The notes under the pieces were generated by a model. It ran no database searches, had not been told where the DNA came from, and saw only the letters and a list, made by a program, of their open reading frames with translations. Positions 24,820 through 33,743 of a DNA stretch of 64,000 nt are shown here, in pieces (the stretch's first letter is position 1; the number at the start of each line of letters is the position of its first letter). The stretch comes from an uncultured Algibacter sp. (GTDB taxonomy: Bacteria; Bacteroidota; Bacteroidia; Flavobacteriales; Flavobacteriaceae). A program made the position numbers and the translations under genes. The stretch lies in assembly GCF_947495675.1 (NCBI RefSeq), contig NZ_CANLZX010000017.1, forward strand, positions 1 through 64,000, in the 5' to 3' direction.

Positions 24820-26184
24820 ATTTACGCAATATTAGACATAGAAACTACTGGTGGAAAGTACAATGAAGAAGGTATAACAGAAATTGCTATTTACAAGTTT
24901 GATGGCCATGAAATAGTAGATCAATTTATAAGCCTTGTTAATCCAGAGCGAGACATACAACCCTTTGTAGTTAACCTTACAGGTATTAACAGTAACATGC
25001 TACGTAATGCACCAAAATTTTATGAAATAGCTAAACGTATTGTTGAAATTACCGAAGATTGCATTCTTGTTGCACATAATGCTCAATTTGACTACCGAAT
25101 TTTGGGTACAGAATTTAGAAGATTAGGTTTTGATTATGAAAGGAAATCTTTATGTACCGTCGAGCTATCTAAAGATTTAATTCCTGGGCAAGCATCCTAT
25201 AGTTTAGGTAAGCTAGTGCGCTCGCTGGGTATTCCAGTAACCGATAGACATCGGGCTTCTGGAGATGCTTTAGCTACTGTTAAGTTGTTTAAACTTTTAT
25301 TAACTAAAGATACTAGCAAAAGTATAATACAAAAATCCATACGTCTTAACCCTAAACGCCAACTCGAACCAAGGCATTTAGATATAATTGCAGAGTTACC
25401 ATCAATTACCGGGGTTTATTATATACATAAATCAAATGGCGATATTATTTATATTGGTAAGAGCAACAATATTAAAAAACGTATAAATCAGCATTTTACA
25501 GGTACTAATGCTAAATCAAAAAAAATACAAGCTAAAGTAGCATCTGTTACTTACGAAGCTACTGGTAGCGAACTAGTTGCGCTTTTAAAAGAAAGTGAAG
25601 AAATAAAAAGAATAAAACCCATATACAATAGAGCCTTACGTCGTTCAATATTTACACATGCTTTATATGCTTTTAAAGATGAGCATGGCTATTTAAATTT
25701 AAAAATTGATATTGCCGATGGTCGTAAAAAAAACATAACAACTTTTAGTAATCGCCAAAGCGGAAAAAGTTTTATTACAAAAGCTGTTGAAGATTTTAAT
25801 TTATGTCAAAAACTAACAGGCTTATACAAAACTAAAACCAGTTGTTTTAGTTATGAGATTAAATCCTGTGACGGTGCATGTATCCAAAAAGAATCACCAG
25901 AATCATACAATAAACGTGTTGAAGCACTAATTGAAAAAAACAGTTATTCAAACAAAAACATGGTAATTGTAGATAGAGGTCGCGAAATAGATGAGCGTAG
26001 TGCAATCTTAATTGAAAATGGTGTTTTTAAAGGCATTGGGTTTATTAATTTAAATTACCAAATTACTAATCTTAAGGTTTTAGAATCTATTATAACACCC
26101 ATGCAAAATAATAGAGATACACAGCATATAATTCAAAACTATATAAGGCGAAACAAACGCTTAAAAATAATATCAATAGATTAA
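24820..26184 (+). CDS. DEDDh exonuclease / GIY-YIG endonuclease fusion with an apparent ATT start
   Basis: A 454-residue protein. The exonuclease domain has DIETTG at residues 6-11, HNAQFD at 86-91 and HRASGDA at 144-150, all required by the DnaQ-like DEDDh family. A GIY-YIG nuclease domain follows (GVYYIHKSNGDIIYIG, 198-213), as in UvrC and Cho, then a C-terminal region with CDGACIQKESPE. Such fusions are linked to nucleotide-excision-type DNA repair. The first ATG (24997) would delete the DIETTG catalytic motif. Upstream of it the frame is open only back to a TAA at 24811 and contains no ATG, GTG or TTG, so an ATT at 24820 (or ATA at 24829) must initiate unless there is a sequence error. 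It overlaps nothing and precedes the DUF3857 gene by 2 nt. Confidence 0.85.
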   Translation: MYAILDIETTGGKYNEEGITEIAIYKFDGHEIVDQFISLVNPERDIQPFVVNLTGINSNMLRNAPKFYEIAKRIVEITEDCILVAHNAQFDYRILGTEFRRLGFDYERKSLCTVELSKDLIPGQASYSLGKLVRSLGIPVTDRHRASGDALATVKLFKLLLTKDTSKSIIQKSIRLNPKRQLEPRHLDIIAELPSITGVYYIHKSNGDIIYIGKSNNIKKRINQHFTGTNAKSKKIQAKVASVTYEATGSELVALLKESEEIKRIKPIYNRALRRSIFTHALYAFKDEHGYLNLKIDIADGRKKNITTFSNRQSGKSFITKAVEDFNLCQKLTGLYKTKTSCFSYEIKSCDGACIQKESPESYNKRVEALIEKNSYSNKNMVIVDRGREIDERSAILIENGVFKGIGFINLNYQITNLKVLESIITPMQNNRDTQHIIQNYIRRNKRLKIISID

Positions 26185-26186
26185 AC

Positions 26187-28148
26187 ATGAAAAACATTAC
26201 ATTAATACTTTTATTACTATTTAGCTTAAAAAGCCTATCACAAGAAAATTATAATTCAGAATCTTATCAAGTAACATTAGGAGATATCGAGGCTAAAACC
26301 TTTGCAAAAGATTCTACTGCAAATGCATTAGTAATTTACGAAGTAGGAAAAAGCTATGTAGATAAAAATGATTACGATTTAAGAACCGATGTAAAACATA
26401 AAATAAAAATTTTAAATAGAGAGGGTTTTAAAAATGCGACTGTAGAGATTTTTTTATATAACAATAAAACAAAGTCTGAAAAAGTTGAAAATATAATTGC
26501 TACAACTTATAATAAAATTGGTGAAGATGTAATAAAAACTAAACTTGAAAAGGAAAATATTTACACAGAAAAATACGATGAAAATCACTCCTCAATTATA
26601 TTTACATTACCAAACCTTAAAGAGGGATCTGTAATTACTTATAGTTATAAAATAATTTGTCCATTTGTTTCAAGTTACAAAGGTTGGGATTTTCAAGATG
26701 TTATTCCTAAATTATATAGTGAATACAATGCTAGTATTCCTGGTAACTGGTTATTTCACACAAAACTTGTAGGAGGAAAAAAGCTTACTACAAATACTTC
26801 TGTTATAAAAAAAGAATGTTTAATAATGAATAATGGTGCAACTGCAGATTGTAGTGAAAATGTTTATGCCATGAAAGACATTCCTGCTTTTATTGAAGAG
26901 GATTATATGACTTCTAAAAAAAATTACTTAGCACGTATAGAATATGATTTAAAAACGTTTAGAGATACTGATGGTACTGTAAAGCATTTCACAAAATCAT
27001 GGAAAGATGTAGATAGAGAGTTTAGAACCGATAAGGAGATAGGTAAACAACTAAAAAAATCTATAGACATTGAATCTCTTTTAAGTAGTGAAATCATAAA
27101 TGAATCAGATAAATTAAAACAATCTCAAGCAATATATAGTTATGTGCAAAATAATTATACATGGAACGGAGATTATAAAATATACAGAGATGTATCCATT
27201 AAAAATCTATTAAAAAACAAATCTGGAAATGTATCGTCTATAAATATTTTATTACATAACTTACTAGAAGAATCTGGTATAGATGTAAAACCTATATTAA
27301 TATCAACCAGAAATAATGGATTTCCAACAACTATTTTTCCAGTAATTTTTGATTATAATTATCTAATCGTACAAGCAACTATAAATGATAAAAAATACCT
27401 TTTAGACGCTACAGATAGTTTCTTAAATTTTGGAGATATTCCTTTTAAATGTCTTAATCAAATTGGTAGAATACTTGATTTTAAAAATGGAAGTGATTGG
27501 ATAGAAATAAAACCAAGCACACCCTCAAACATTTTTTACCAAGCAAAATTAAAGTTTGATGAAGATGAAGCCCTTGTAGGATCTATAAAATCTAAAAGAA
27601 CTGGGTATCACGCTTTTTATAAGAAAAAAGCATATTATGCAAATTCAAATGATTATTTAGATAAACTAGAAAACAACTTTCCTTATTTAAAAATATCAGA
27701 TTTTAAAATAACATCAAAAGGCAAAACAAGCAAAGATTTTAAAGAAGCCTATAACTTAGAATACCATTTTGATGAAGCTGGAAATAACATTTATTTAAAC
27801 CCCTTTTTTGTAAAGTTTTTTAATGAAAACCCTTTTAAATTACAAGAACGCACCTACCCTATTGATTTTGGTTATAAAGACAGTTATTTCTACATGTTTG
27901 AAATAGAGTTAAAGGATAATTATAAAGTTGTAGAGCTGCCAAAATCACATAATATAGTACTGCCAAATAATACAGGGCAATTATTATTTAGCTCTCAAAA
28001 ACTAGGAAACAAAGTCATTTTATCCTTTAAAATTGTATTCAAACAGGCCATTTACCAGGCCGAATACTACGAGTATTTAAAAGAATTTATGAATAAGGTT
28101 GTAGATATTCAAAACAACACTATTATTTTACTTGAAAAAAGTAACTAA
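26187..28148 (+). CDS. DUF3857 / transglutaminase-like secreted protein
   Basis: A 653-residue protein with a signal peptide (MKNITLILLLLFSLKSLSQ). The N-terminal half matches the DUF3857 pattern (KHKIKILNREGFKNATVEIF, then FTLPNLKEGSVITYSYKI). A transglutaminase-like region follows (QAIYSYVQNNYTWNGDYKIY, then ILLHNLLEESGIDVKPILISTRNNG, then LLDATDSFLNFGDIP). In typical transglutaminases a Cys-His-Asp triad is needed; here the position usually held by cysteine appears to be serine or asparagine (around NKSGNVSSINILL), so catalytic activity is doubtful. It is probably periplasmic. The start is 2 nt after the exonuclease stop. Confidence 0.82.
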   Translation: MKNITLILLLLFSLKSLSQENYNSESYQVTLGDIEAKTFAKDSTANALVIYEVGKSYVDKNDYDLRTDVKHKIKILNREGFKNATVEIFLYNNKTKSEKVENIIATTYNKIGEDVIKTKLEKENIYTEKYDENHSSIIFTLPNLKEGSVITYSYKIICPFVSSYKGWDFQDVIPKLYSEYNASIPGNWLFHTKLVGGKKLTTNTSVIKKECLIMNNGATADCSENVYAMKDIPAFIEEDYMTSKKNYLARIEYDLKTFRDTDGTVKHFTKSWKDVDREFRTDKEIGKQLKKSIDIESLLSSEIINESDKLKQSQAIYSYVQNNYTWNGDYKIYRDVSIKNLLKNKSGNVSSINILLHNLLEESGIDVKPILISTRNNGFPTTIFPVIFDYNYLIVQATINDKKYLLDATDSFLNFGDIPFKCLNQIGRILDFKNGSDWIEIKPSTPSNIFYQAKLKFDEDEALVGSIKSKRTGYHAFYKKKAYYANSNDYLDKLENNFPYLKISDFKITSKGKTSKDFKEAYNLEYHFDEAGNNIYLNPFFVKFFNENPFKLQERTYPIDFGYKDSYFYMFEIELKDNYKVVELPKSHNIVLPNNTGQLLFSSQKLGNKVILSFKIVFKQAIYQAEYYEYLKEFMNKVVDIQNNTIILLEKSN

Positions 28149-28169
28149 TCTTTTCTTACTTTTGATTTT

Positions 28170-29021
28170 ATGAATAAGCAATCAAAAAAAAACTGGAAAA
28201 CAAAACTTCATGATATTATTTATGAAGCAGACACGCCAGGTGGTAAACTTTTTGATGTTATACTGCTTATAGCCATTATTGCTAGTATCCTATTAGTAAT
28301 GCTAGAAAGTGTAAAAAGTATTGATAACAGATATCACAATTTTTTAAATATATCAGAGTGGGTAATCACTATTCTGTTTAGTTTAGAGTATATAGCAAGA
28401 ATTATTACTGTAAAAAAACCTTCAAAATATATATTTAGTTTTTATGGTATTATAGATTTACTATCTACAATACCTAAATACATTTCTTTAGTATTTGGAG
28501 GCATTCATGCTTTAGCAGCTTTAAGGGCTTTACGTTTATTACGTGTTTTTAGAATATTAAAACTAGCAAGATATTTAGGCGCTTCCAATAATCTTGTAAA
28601 TGCTTTAAAAGCTAGTCGTGTAAAAATATCAGTTTTTCTATTTGCAGTCATTATTGTAGCTGTTATTTTAGGTACTGTAATGTATCTTATAGAAGGTGAA
28701 GAAAACGGATTTACCAACATCCCTAAAAGTGTGTATTGGTGTATTGTTACACTAACCACAGTTGGTTTTGGTGATATTGCACCACAAACACCATTAGGTC
28801 AATTTATAGCCTCGTTAGTTATGGTATTAGGTTATGGTATTATAGCTGTTCCTACTGGTATTGTATCTGCAGAATACGCAAACCAACATAGTAATAAAAA
28901 TGAAAAACCAAAAGCCCCAGAACTACACTTAAACTCGAAATCATGCCAAAATTGTTTAGCAACAAAACACAAAGACAAAGCTGAGTTCTGCTATAATTGT
29001 GGCGAAAAATTGAAAGCTTAA
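28170..29021 (+). CDS. Voltage-gated-type potassium channel with C-terminal zinc ribbon
   Basis: A 283-residue six-helix channel. S4-like positive helix ALRALRLLRVFRILKLARY lies at 117-135. The pore helix and selectivity filter TLTTVGFGD are at 194-202, indicating potassium selectivity. The cytoplasmic tail ends with a CxxC-x11-CxxC zinc ribbon (C259, C262, C274, C277). The channel should sit in the inner membrane and pass potassium in response to voltage or another signal; the zinc ribbon could be a regulatory or assembly module. A palindromic repeat starts 5 nt after the stop codon. Confidence 0.92.
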   Translation: MNKQSKKNWKTKLHDIIYEADTPGGKLFDVILLIAIIASILLVMLESVKSIDNRYHNFLNISEWVITILFSLEYIARIITVKKPSKYIFSFYGIIDLLSTIPKYISLVFGGIHALAALRALRLLRVFRILKLARYLGASNNLVNALKASRVKISVFLFAVIIVAVILGTVMYLIEGEENGFTNIPKSVYWCIVTLTTVGFGDIAPQTPLGQFIASLVMVLGYGIIAVPTGIVSAEYANQHSNKNEKPKAPELHLNSKSCQNCLATKHKDKAEFCYNCGEKLKA

Positions 29022-29026
29022 AATTT

Positions 29027-29111
29027 GGGCGTTACCACAAGGGTCGGGCTTTACGTTGCAATCTTTTTGTTCGTGCCTCACAAAAAGGATTTTCTCTGTA
29101 ATCCCTAACGC
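29027..29111 (+). repeat. Palindromic dispersed repeat, copy 2 (long form)
   Basis: An 85-bp element with GCGTTA/TAACGC ends. It shares about 44 bp with copy 1 and adds an internal hairpin formed by AATCTTTTTGT (29061-29071) and ACAAAAAGGATT (29080-29091) with one bulged base. It lies 5 nt after the channel stop, and miaA starts 34 nt further on. Confidence 0.87.
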
Positions 29112-29144
29112 TTGCATTCATAAAAATAGCTAACACCTAAATGT

Positions 29145-30113
29145 TTGTTTAGTCATTTTTTCAAATTAACTTTACCAAATAAATATTTTAAAATTATCAA
29201 TTCAAATACTAAATATCTCATTTCAATTGTTGGTCCAACAGCAATAGGCAAAACAGCATTAAGTATTAAATTAGCCCAGCATTTTAATACAGAGATAATT
29301 TCTGCAGATTCGCGGCAGTTTTTTAAAGAAATGCAAATAGGAACAGCAGCACCAACTACTGAAGAGTTATTAGGAGCAAAACACCATTTTATCCATCATA
29401 AATCTATTAAAGATAACTACAATGTGGGTGCTTTCGAAAAAGATGCTTTACATTGTTTAGAAACATTATTTAAAGTTAATAATATAGTGATTATGGTTGG
29501 CGGATCTGGTTTGTATGTAGATGCTGTAACTAAAGGCTTAGACCATTTTCCTGAAATAGACTCTAACATTCGCGAAACTCTTAATAATCAATTAAAAAAT
29601 GATGGAATAGAGTCGCTTCAAAACCAACTACAAATATTAGATCCTATTTCATATAATACAATAGCTATAGATAATCCTCATCGTATTATACGTGCTTTAG
29701 AAATTTGTATAGGAACAGATAAACCTTATTCTTCATTTTTAAATCAAGGTAAAGAAAAACGGCATTTTAAAACTATAACTATTGGTTTAAAAGCCAATAG
29801 AGAATTAATATACCAACGTATAAACCAACGGGTAGATATTATGATTAACGAGGGTTTACTTAATGAGGTAAAAGGACTCACTAACTATAAAGATTTAAAC
29901 GCCCTAAATACTGTAGGATATAAAGAATTATTCAACTACCTAAATGGCGAATGGGAATTAGACTTTGCCATTTCAGAAATAAAAAAGAATACCCGACGCT
30001 TTGCCAAAAGACAACTTACGTGGTTTAAGAAAAAAGAGGATACATTATGGTTTGATTATAATGCACCATTAGAAAATATAATAAGCCAACTAAATTTGCA
30101 TTTAAATAATTAA
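29145..30113 (+). CDS. miaA: tRNA dimethylallyltransferase
   Basis: A protein of about 322 residues if it begins at the TTG at 29145. The P-loop GPTAIGKT lies at 30-37, and ISADSRQFFKEMQIGTA, GGSGLYVDAV, DNPHRIIRALEI and RFAKRQLTWFKK are family hallmarks. It adds a dimethylallyl group to A37 of tRNAs that read UNN codons. Most MiaA proteins begin only a few residues before the P-loop; here no ATG exists in the first 29 codons, so the N terminus is uncertain and the dispersed repeat just upstream may have displaced the original 5' end. Confidence 0.93.
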   Translation: MFSHFFKLTLPNKYFKIINSNTKYLISIVGPTAIGKTALSIKLAQHFNTEIISADSRQFFKEMQIGTAAPTTEELLGAKHHFIHHKSIKDNYNVGAFEKDALHCLETLFKVNNIVIMVGGSGLYVDAVTKGLDHFPEIDSNIRETLNNQLKNDGIESLQNQLQILDPISYNTIAIDNPHRIIRALEICIGTDKPYSSFLNQGKEKRHFKTITIGLKANRELIYQRINQRVDIMINEGLLNEVKGLTNYKDLNALNTVGYKELFNYLNGEWELDFAISEIKKNTRRFAKRQLTWFKKKEDTLWFDYNAPLENIISQLNLHLNN

Positions 30114-30115
30114 AT

Positions 30116-30793
30116 ATGGCTAAAGAAGATGTTTTAGACAATCCGGTTTGGTTTTCATTAACCGATACACACCACCAACAATGCATAGACTATGGTAATG
30201 TGAAATTTTACCATCCAGACTTCACGCCTTTTGGCGCTTTAGTTGAAAACCAAGATACTACTGAAGCTATAGAGAAGCACTCTAAATTAATAAAAAACTT
30301 TTTTCTAGTAGGCAATAAACCCAAAATGCCAACAAATTTTAAACCGCCTATTAAATATGTTGGTTTACAAATGATTCTTCGTCATAAAATTAATTATCCC
30401 ATAACAGAACATATTGTAGAGTTAAACGAAAGTCATTATAAAGAATTAATGAATTTAGTAGATATTGCATATCCGGATTTTTTTAAACCTAAAACCAATA
30501 CTTTAGGACGTTACTTTGGTATTTTTAAAAACCAAAAACTGGTAGCCATAACTGGCGAGCGCATGCAGATGCAGCATTTTACAGAAATTAGCGGTGTTAT
30601 TACACATCCAAATCATGTTGGTAATGGTTATGCTAAGCAGCTTATAACACACACATCAAATAAAATATTTGAAAAAAACAAAATCCCTTTTTTACATGTT
30701 GATGAAACCAATTTGGGTCCAATAAATTTATATAAAAAACTTGGTTTTGAAACGAGAAGAAAATTAGAATTCTGGAAAATAAGTCGAGAATAA
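30116..30793 (+). CDS. GNAT-family acetyltransferase
   Basis: A 225-residue protein. The C-terminal part has the GNAT acetyl-CoA-binding pattern (GVITHPNHVGNGYAKQLITHTSNKIFEKNKIPFLHVDETNLGPINLYKKLGFETRRKLEFW), with the loop HVGNGYAKQL corresponding to the R/Q-x-x-G-x-G/A motif. It resembles FR47/GCN5-type enzymes with an N-terminal extension of about 100 residues. The substrate is not predictable. It starts 2 nt after the miaA stop and is convergent with the repeat-protein gene 21 bp downstream. Confidence 0.88.
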   Translation: MAKEDVLDNPVWFSLTDTHHQQCIDYGNVKFYHPDFTPFGALVENQDTTEAIEKHSKLIKNFFLVGNKPKMPTNFKPPIKYVGLQMILRHKINYPITEHIVELNESHYKELMNLVDIAYPDFFKPKTNTLGRYFGIFKNQKLVAITGERMQMQHFTEISGVITHPNHVGNGYAKQLITHTSNKIFEKNKIPFLHVDETNLGPINLYKKLGFETRRKLEFWKISRE

Positions 30794-30814
30794 TTAAGGG
30801 CAATAAAAGTAGTT

Positions 30815-32404
30815 TTACTCCATAGTCACATGGCTATATTTAGCATTGATTACTATATTTTTTCCAGTTGCTAAATTACCAGAAGAAAAATTAGAAACAT
30901 GTTGGTTTTCTGTTAGTTTAGGGTGTTTTAAAAGTGAACGTGTCCCCTTATATTGTAAATTACAATCTACTTTAGGTAACTCAATAAAAGCATCATTATT
31001 TTGAAGAATCATATTAAGACTAATAAAATTATCGTCGATATTAAAAATTTTTACCTCCCCAATATTACCATCAATAATAGCGCTTCCAAACAAGTTCTCT
31101 ACATCAATATTAGACGATATAGAATTTAAAATTAAATGCTTAACGTTTTCTAGCTCAACATTTTTAACATGATTTAAATTCAATTCTCCTAAATTCCAAT
31201 TAGTTACATAAATTGGCGAATAAGAAGCATTAATGGAAGTTAAACTCCCATTAATGCTTTCCGCAGTAAATTTTGTGTATTGTAAATCTGCCTCTAAATT
31301 ATCAACATTAGTAGCAAATTGTATTTCACCATGCTTTACATTAACCCTTAACTTAGCCCCTTTTGGCATTTTTATTTTTATTGTTTTTTTAATATTAGGG
31401 TTTGCTGTTTTGTGAAATAATCTCTCAATTTCTTTTTCTCTATCCTTAATTAATATAGAACGTTCTTTTAAATGCTCTTTAGTATGTTGTTTATGTTCTA
31501 ATTCTCGTGCTTTATGCTCTGCTAAACGCTCCTTTTGTTCTGCAAAACGCTCTGCCTGTGCTTCCAATCGCTCTGCATGGGCTTCAACACGACTTGATTG
31601 AGTTTCCATACGTTTTGCAAATCGCTCTCCCCATGCTTCCATTTTTTTCGCATATTTCTCACCCCATTTTTCACCAAATTTTTCGCCCCAAGCTTCCATC
31701 TTTTTAGCATAATCCTTTCCATATTTATCACCCCACTCTTTACCAAACTTTTCGCCCCATGCTTCCATTTTTTTTGCATAGTCTTTTCCGTATTTAGATT
31801 CGAAATTTTTAGACCATTCTTCTAAATACTTTTCGCCATTTTTTTGATACGCATCATAATCAAACTTAATAGCATTAACACCTTCTGGCAATTCTGGTAA
31901 TTCTGGCATCTCTGGCATCTCTGGCATTTCTGGCATCTCAGGTATTTCTGGTACTTCAAAATCGAAATCAAAATGCATTTCTGGCATATCTGCTAGTTCA
32001 AATTTTAATTCATTCAACAAAGCACCTACGGAATGGTTATCATGATCACAACCATCACAACTATCAGAATCACTATGTATCCATAACGCAGAAGTGTGAC
32101 CGCCACTAGTAGAAATTGTAACATTACTGCTCGTAGCATCTATATCAACATCCCAATTTTTTAAAGCTACTTCTAGTTCATCTTTACTAAGCTTATCTCC
32201 TTCAATATAAGCTTCAATTTCAATGGTGTTTTTATTCCATGTGTCAAACACAATATTACTATAACTGGTGTTTAAATCAACTACCACATCTTTATCTACT
32301 TTTATAGATTGAGATACTTTAGTAAATTTTTGTTGTGCCATAACACCTCCTGTTATAAGAAAGCATAAGGCTAATAATTTGATTTTTTTTAAATTACTGT
32401 TCAT
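30815..32404 (-). CDS. Secreted repeat protein with C-terminal DUF4097-like domain
   Basis: A 529-residue protein with a signal peptide (MNSNLKKIKLLALCFLITGGVMA). Residues 30-110 form a beta-rich region. SCDGCDHDNH (C116, C119, H121, H124) is a cluster that could bind metal. PEM/PEL triplets follow (about 151-174), then near-perfect 23-residue repeats of the KYGKDYAKKMEAWGEKFG type (about 203-261) and a charged Ala/Glu/His-rich coiled-coil segment. The C terminus (about 340-529) looks like a DUF4097-type beta-helix. It is the last gene of an ECF sigma / anti-sigma operon, so it is probably a structural or sensing envelope protein under that sigma. The function is unknown. Confidence 0.72.
   Translation of the reverse strand: MNSNLKKIKLLALCFLITGGVMAQQKFTKVSQSIKVDKDVVVDLNTSYSNIVFDTWNKNTIEIEAYIEGDKLSKDELEVALKNWDVDIDATSSNVTISTSGGHTSALWIHSDSDSCDGCDHDNHSVGALLNELKFELADMPEMHFDFDFEVPEIPEMPEMPEMPEMPELPELPEGVNAIKFDYDAYQKNGEKYLEEWSKNFESKYGKDYAKKMEAWGEKFGKEWGDKYGKDYAKKMEAWGEKFGEKWGEKYAKKMEAWGERFAKRMETQSSRVEAHAERLEAQAERFAEQKERLAEHKARELEHKQHTKEHLKERSILIKDREKEIERLFHKTANPNIKKTIKIKMPKGAKLRVNVKHGEIQFATNVDNLEADLQYTKFTAESINGSLTSINASYSPIYVTNWNLGELNLNHVKNVELENVKHLILNSISSNIDVENLFGSAIIDGNIGEVKIFNIDDNFISLNMILQNNDAFIELPKVDCNLQYKGTRSLLKHPKLTENQHVSNFSSGNLATGKNIVINAKYSHVTME
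31624..31797 (-). repeat. In-frame 69-bp tandem repeats inside the repeat-protein gene
   Basis: Two full and one partial copy of a 69-bp unit encode KYGKDYAKKMEAWGEKFG-type 23-residue repeats. Copies differ mostly at third positions, as expected for an older duplication under selection. Length variation between strains is likely. Confidence 0.8.
31884..31955 (-). repeat. Eight 9-bp microsatellite-like units in the repeat-protein gene
   Basis: The plus strand reads as units of the TCTGGCATC type, encoding the PEMPEM/PELPEL run. The period is a multiple of three, so changes in copy number would keep the frame. Confidence 0.85.
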
Positions 32405-32416
32405 TTTTTGATTTTT

Positions 32417-32992
32417 TTAGATTGATTGATAAACTTCATCAACATGCGCATCAGAAGTATTAAATTCTTGCAATTGTGATCTTAATCGATATAATAAATT
32501 TAAACGTAACTTTAAATTATCAATTAAGGCATTTACTGTTAATTCACTAGGTCCAGATTCTGTTAATTCTAAAGATAGTTTTTGGTATTCTTTATCAAGC
32601 GCATTCAATTGTATTAGATATCCATCAAACAACTCTTTAGTTTCTGGTGTGTATTTTACTTTAGACAACTCCAAATTTATACTTGCTAAATAATAATCTT
32701 CTACTTTTTTCAAACCAGGAGAAATATCACCTAAAGTTTTTGTGTCTGCTGTTTTATTAGCAACAATTTCTGGAGTATCTCCTATTGCTGGCTGAAAACA
32801 CTTAAATACACCAAAACTTAAACCTAAAAGTACTACAACGCTGGCTGCAATTTGCATCCAACTAAACTTGTATGTTTTAGTTTCTGGCAAAGCCGTATTT
32901 AACTTATCAAGAAAACGTGTTTCATGATTTTTTGGCATGCGCTCACCTAATATTTTATCGTTTTTAAATAACTCTCTAAGATCTTGTGCCAT
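32417..32992 (-). CDS. Anti-sigma-factor-like inner-membrane protein
   Basis: A 191-residue protein with an N-terminal cytoplasmic segment (about residues 1-45), one transmembrane helix (about 46-66, WMQIAASVVVLLGLSFGVF) and a helical periplasmic part. Its start overlaps the end of the ECF sigma gene by 17 nt. This topology and gene order are those of a membrane anti-sigma factor, but I see no HxxxCxxC zinc motif. Function is inferred from context. The repeat protein follows 12 nt downstream. Confidence 0.72.
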   Translation of the reverse strand: MAQDLRELFKNDKILGERMPKNHETRFLDKLNTALPETKTYKFSWMQIAASVVVLLGLSFGVFKCFQPAIGDTPEIVANKTADTKTLGDISPGLKKVEDYYLASINLELSKVKYTPETKELFDGYLIQLNALDKEYQKLSLELTESGPSELTVNALIDNLKLRLNLLYRLRSQLQEFNTSDAHVDEVYQSI

Positions 32993-33527
32993 CTTTTTTA
33001 ATTGTTAACAGATTTTGTAATTTTACTTTTCCTCTTGATAGTTGTGTTCTTGAAGCTACCTCAGAAATTTCTAAAATTTCGGAAATCTCTTGATGGTCAT
33101 ACCCTTCAATTAAATACAACATCACAACATATTGATACTTATCTGGCAACTTATTAATAGCCACTTTTACATCGTTTAATGTAACGGTATCCTCTACTAA
33201 CCAATTGTCGTCTTTAGGCGTATCAACCACTTTAAGGTGCACCTCATTTAATTCCACTAAATGTTGTTTTTTAGCTTTTAGAAGGTCAATACTTTTATTA
33301 ACAACAATACGTTTTAACCAAGCCCCAAAAGTAACTTCTGCTTTGTATTGATGAAGTTTTGTAAAAGCCTTAATGAAAGCTTCTTGTACCACATCTTCAG
33401 CATCAGCAGTATCTTTTAAAAACCTTTTAGCAACAATATACATACCATCGCAGTACTGGTTGTATAACTGCAATTGTGCTTTCCGGTTGTTTTGTTTACA
33501 TTTTTCAATAATGTCAACTTGAAACAT
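32976..33527 (-). CDS. ECF-type RNA polymerase sigma factor
   Basis: A 183-residue sigma-70 family protein. Region 2 is YNQYCDGMYIVAKRFLKDTADAEDVVQEAFIKAF followed by FGAWLKRIVVNKSIDLLK. Region 4 is LPDKYQYVVMLYLIEGYDHQEISEILEISEVASRTQLSRGKVKL. It belongs to a different subgroup from the paralogous pair at 11-14 kb. It heads a three-gene operon with a putative anti-sigma factor and a secreted repeat protein and likely controls envelope functions. Confidence 0.94.
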   Translation of the reverse strand: MFQVDIIEKCKQNNRKAQLQLYNQYCDGMYIVAKRFLKDTADAEDVVQEAFIKAFTKLHQYKAEVTFGAWLKRIVVNKSIDLLKAKKQHLVELNEVHLKVVDTPKDDNWLVEDTVTLNDVKVAINKLPDKYQYVVMLYLIEGYDHQEISEILEISEVASRTQLSRGKVKLQNLLTIKKDGTRS

Positions 33528-33743
33528 GCTTGATTAACTTTTGGTTTTAACCCTCAAAATGAAATAAATGCTCTTAACATAAAGTGGGCTTCGTTAGTTT
33601 ATTTAAAAGACGATTAAAAAACTGGAGTGTTGCAGAAAAAATAAAAAAAATTATTTTCATCAATAACAAATCTAAATAAATTAACGTTTGCTCTTTATAA
33701 GTTATTCCATTTAAATTATCTTTATACCCTAATATATCTTTGA

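Noticed and set aside
31233..31825. Several open frames on the plus strand over the repeat-protein gene.
   Set aside because: They mirror the low-complexity repeats of the minus-strand gene, which has a signal peptide and operon context; the antisense frames have no family resemblance.
33735..33742. TATCTTTG looks like a minus-7 box for the DUF2911 gene.
   Set aside because: It ends only 2 nt before the ATG at 33744, so transcription would start inside the coding region and remove the anchor signal. Treated as chance in an AT-rich stretch.
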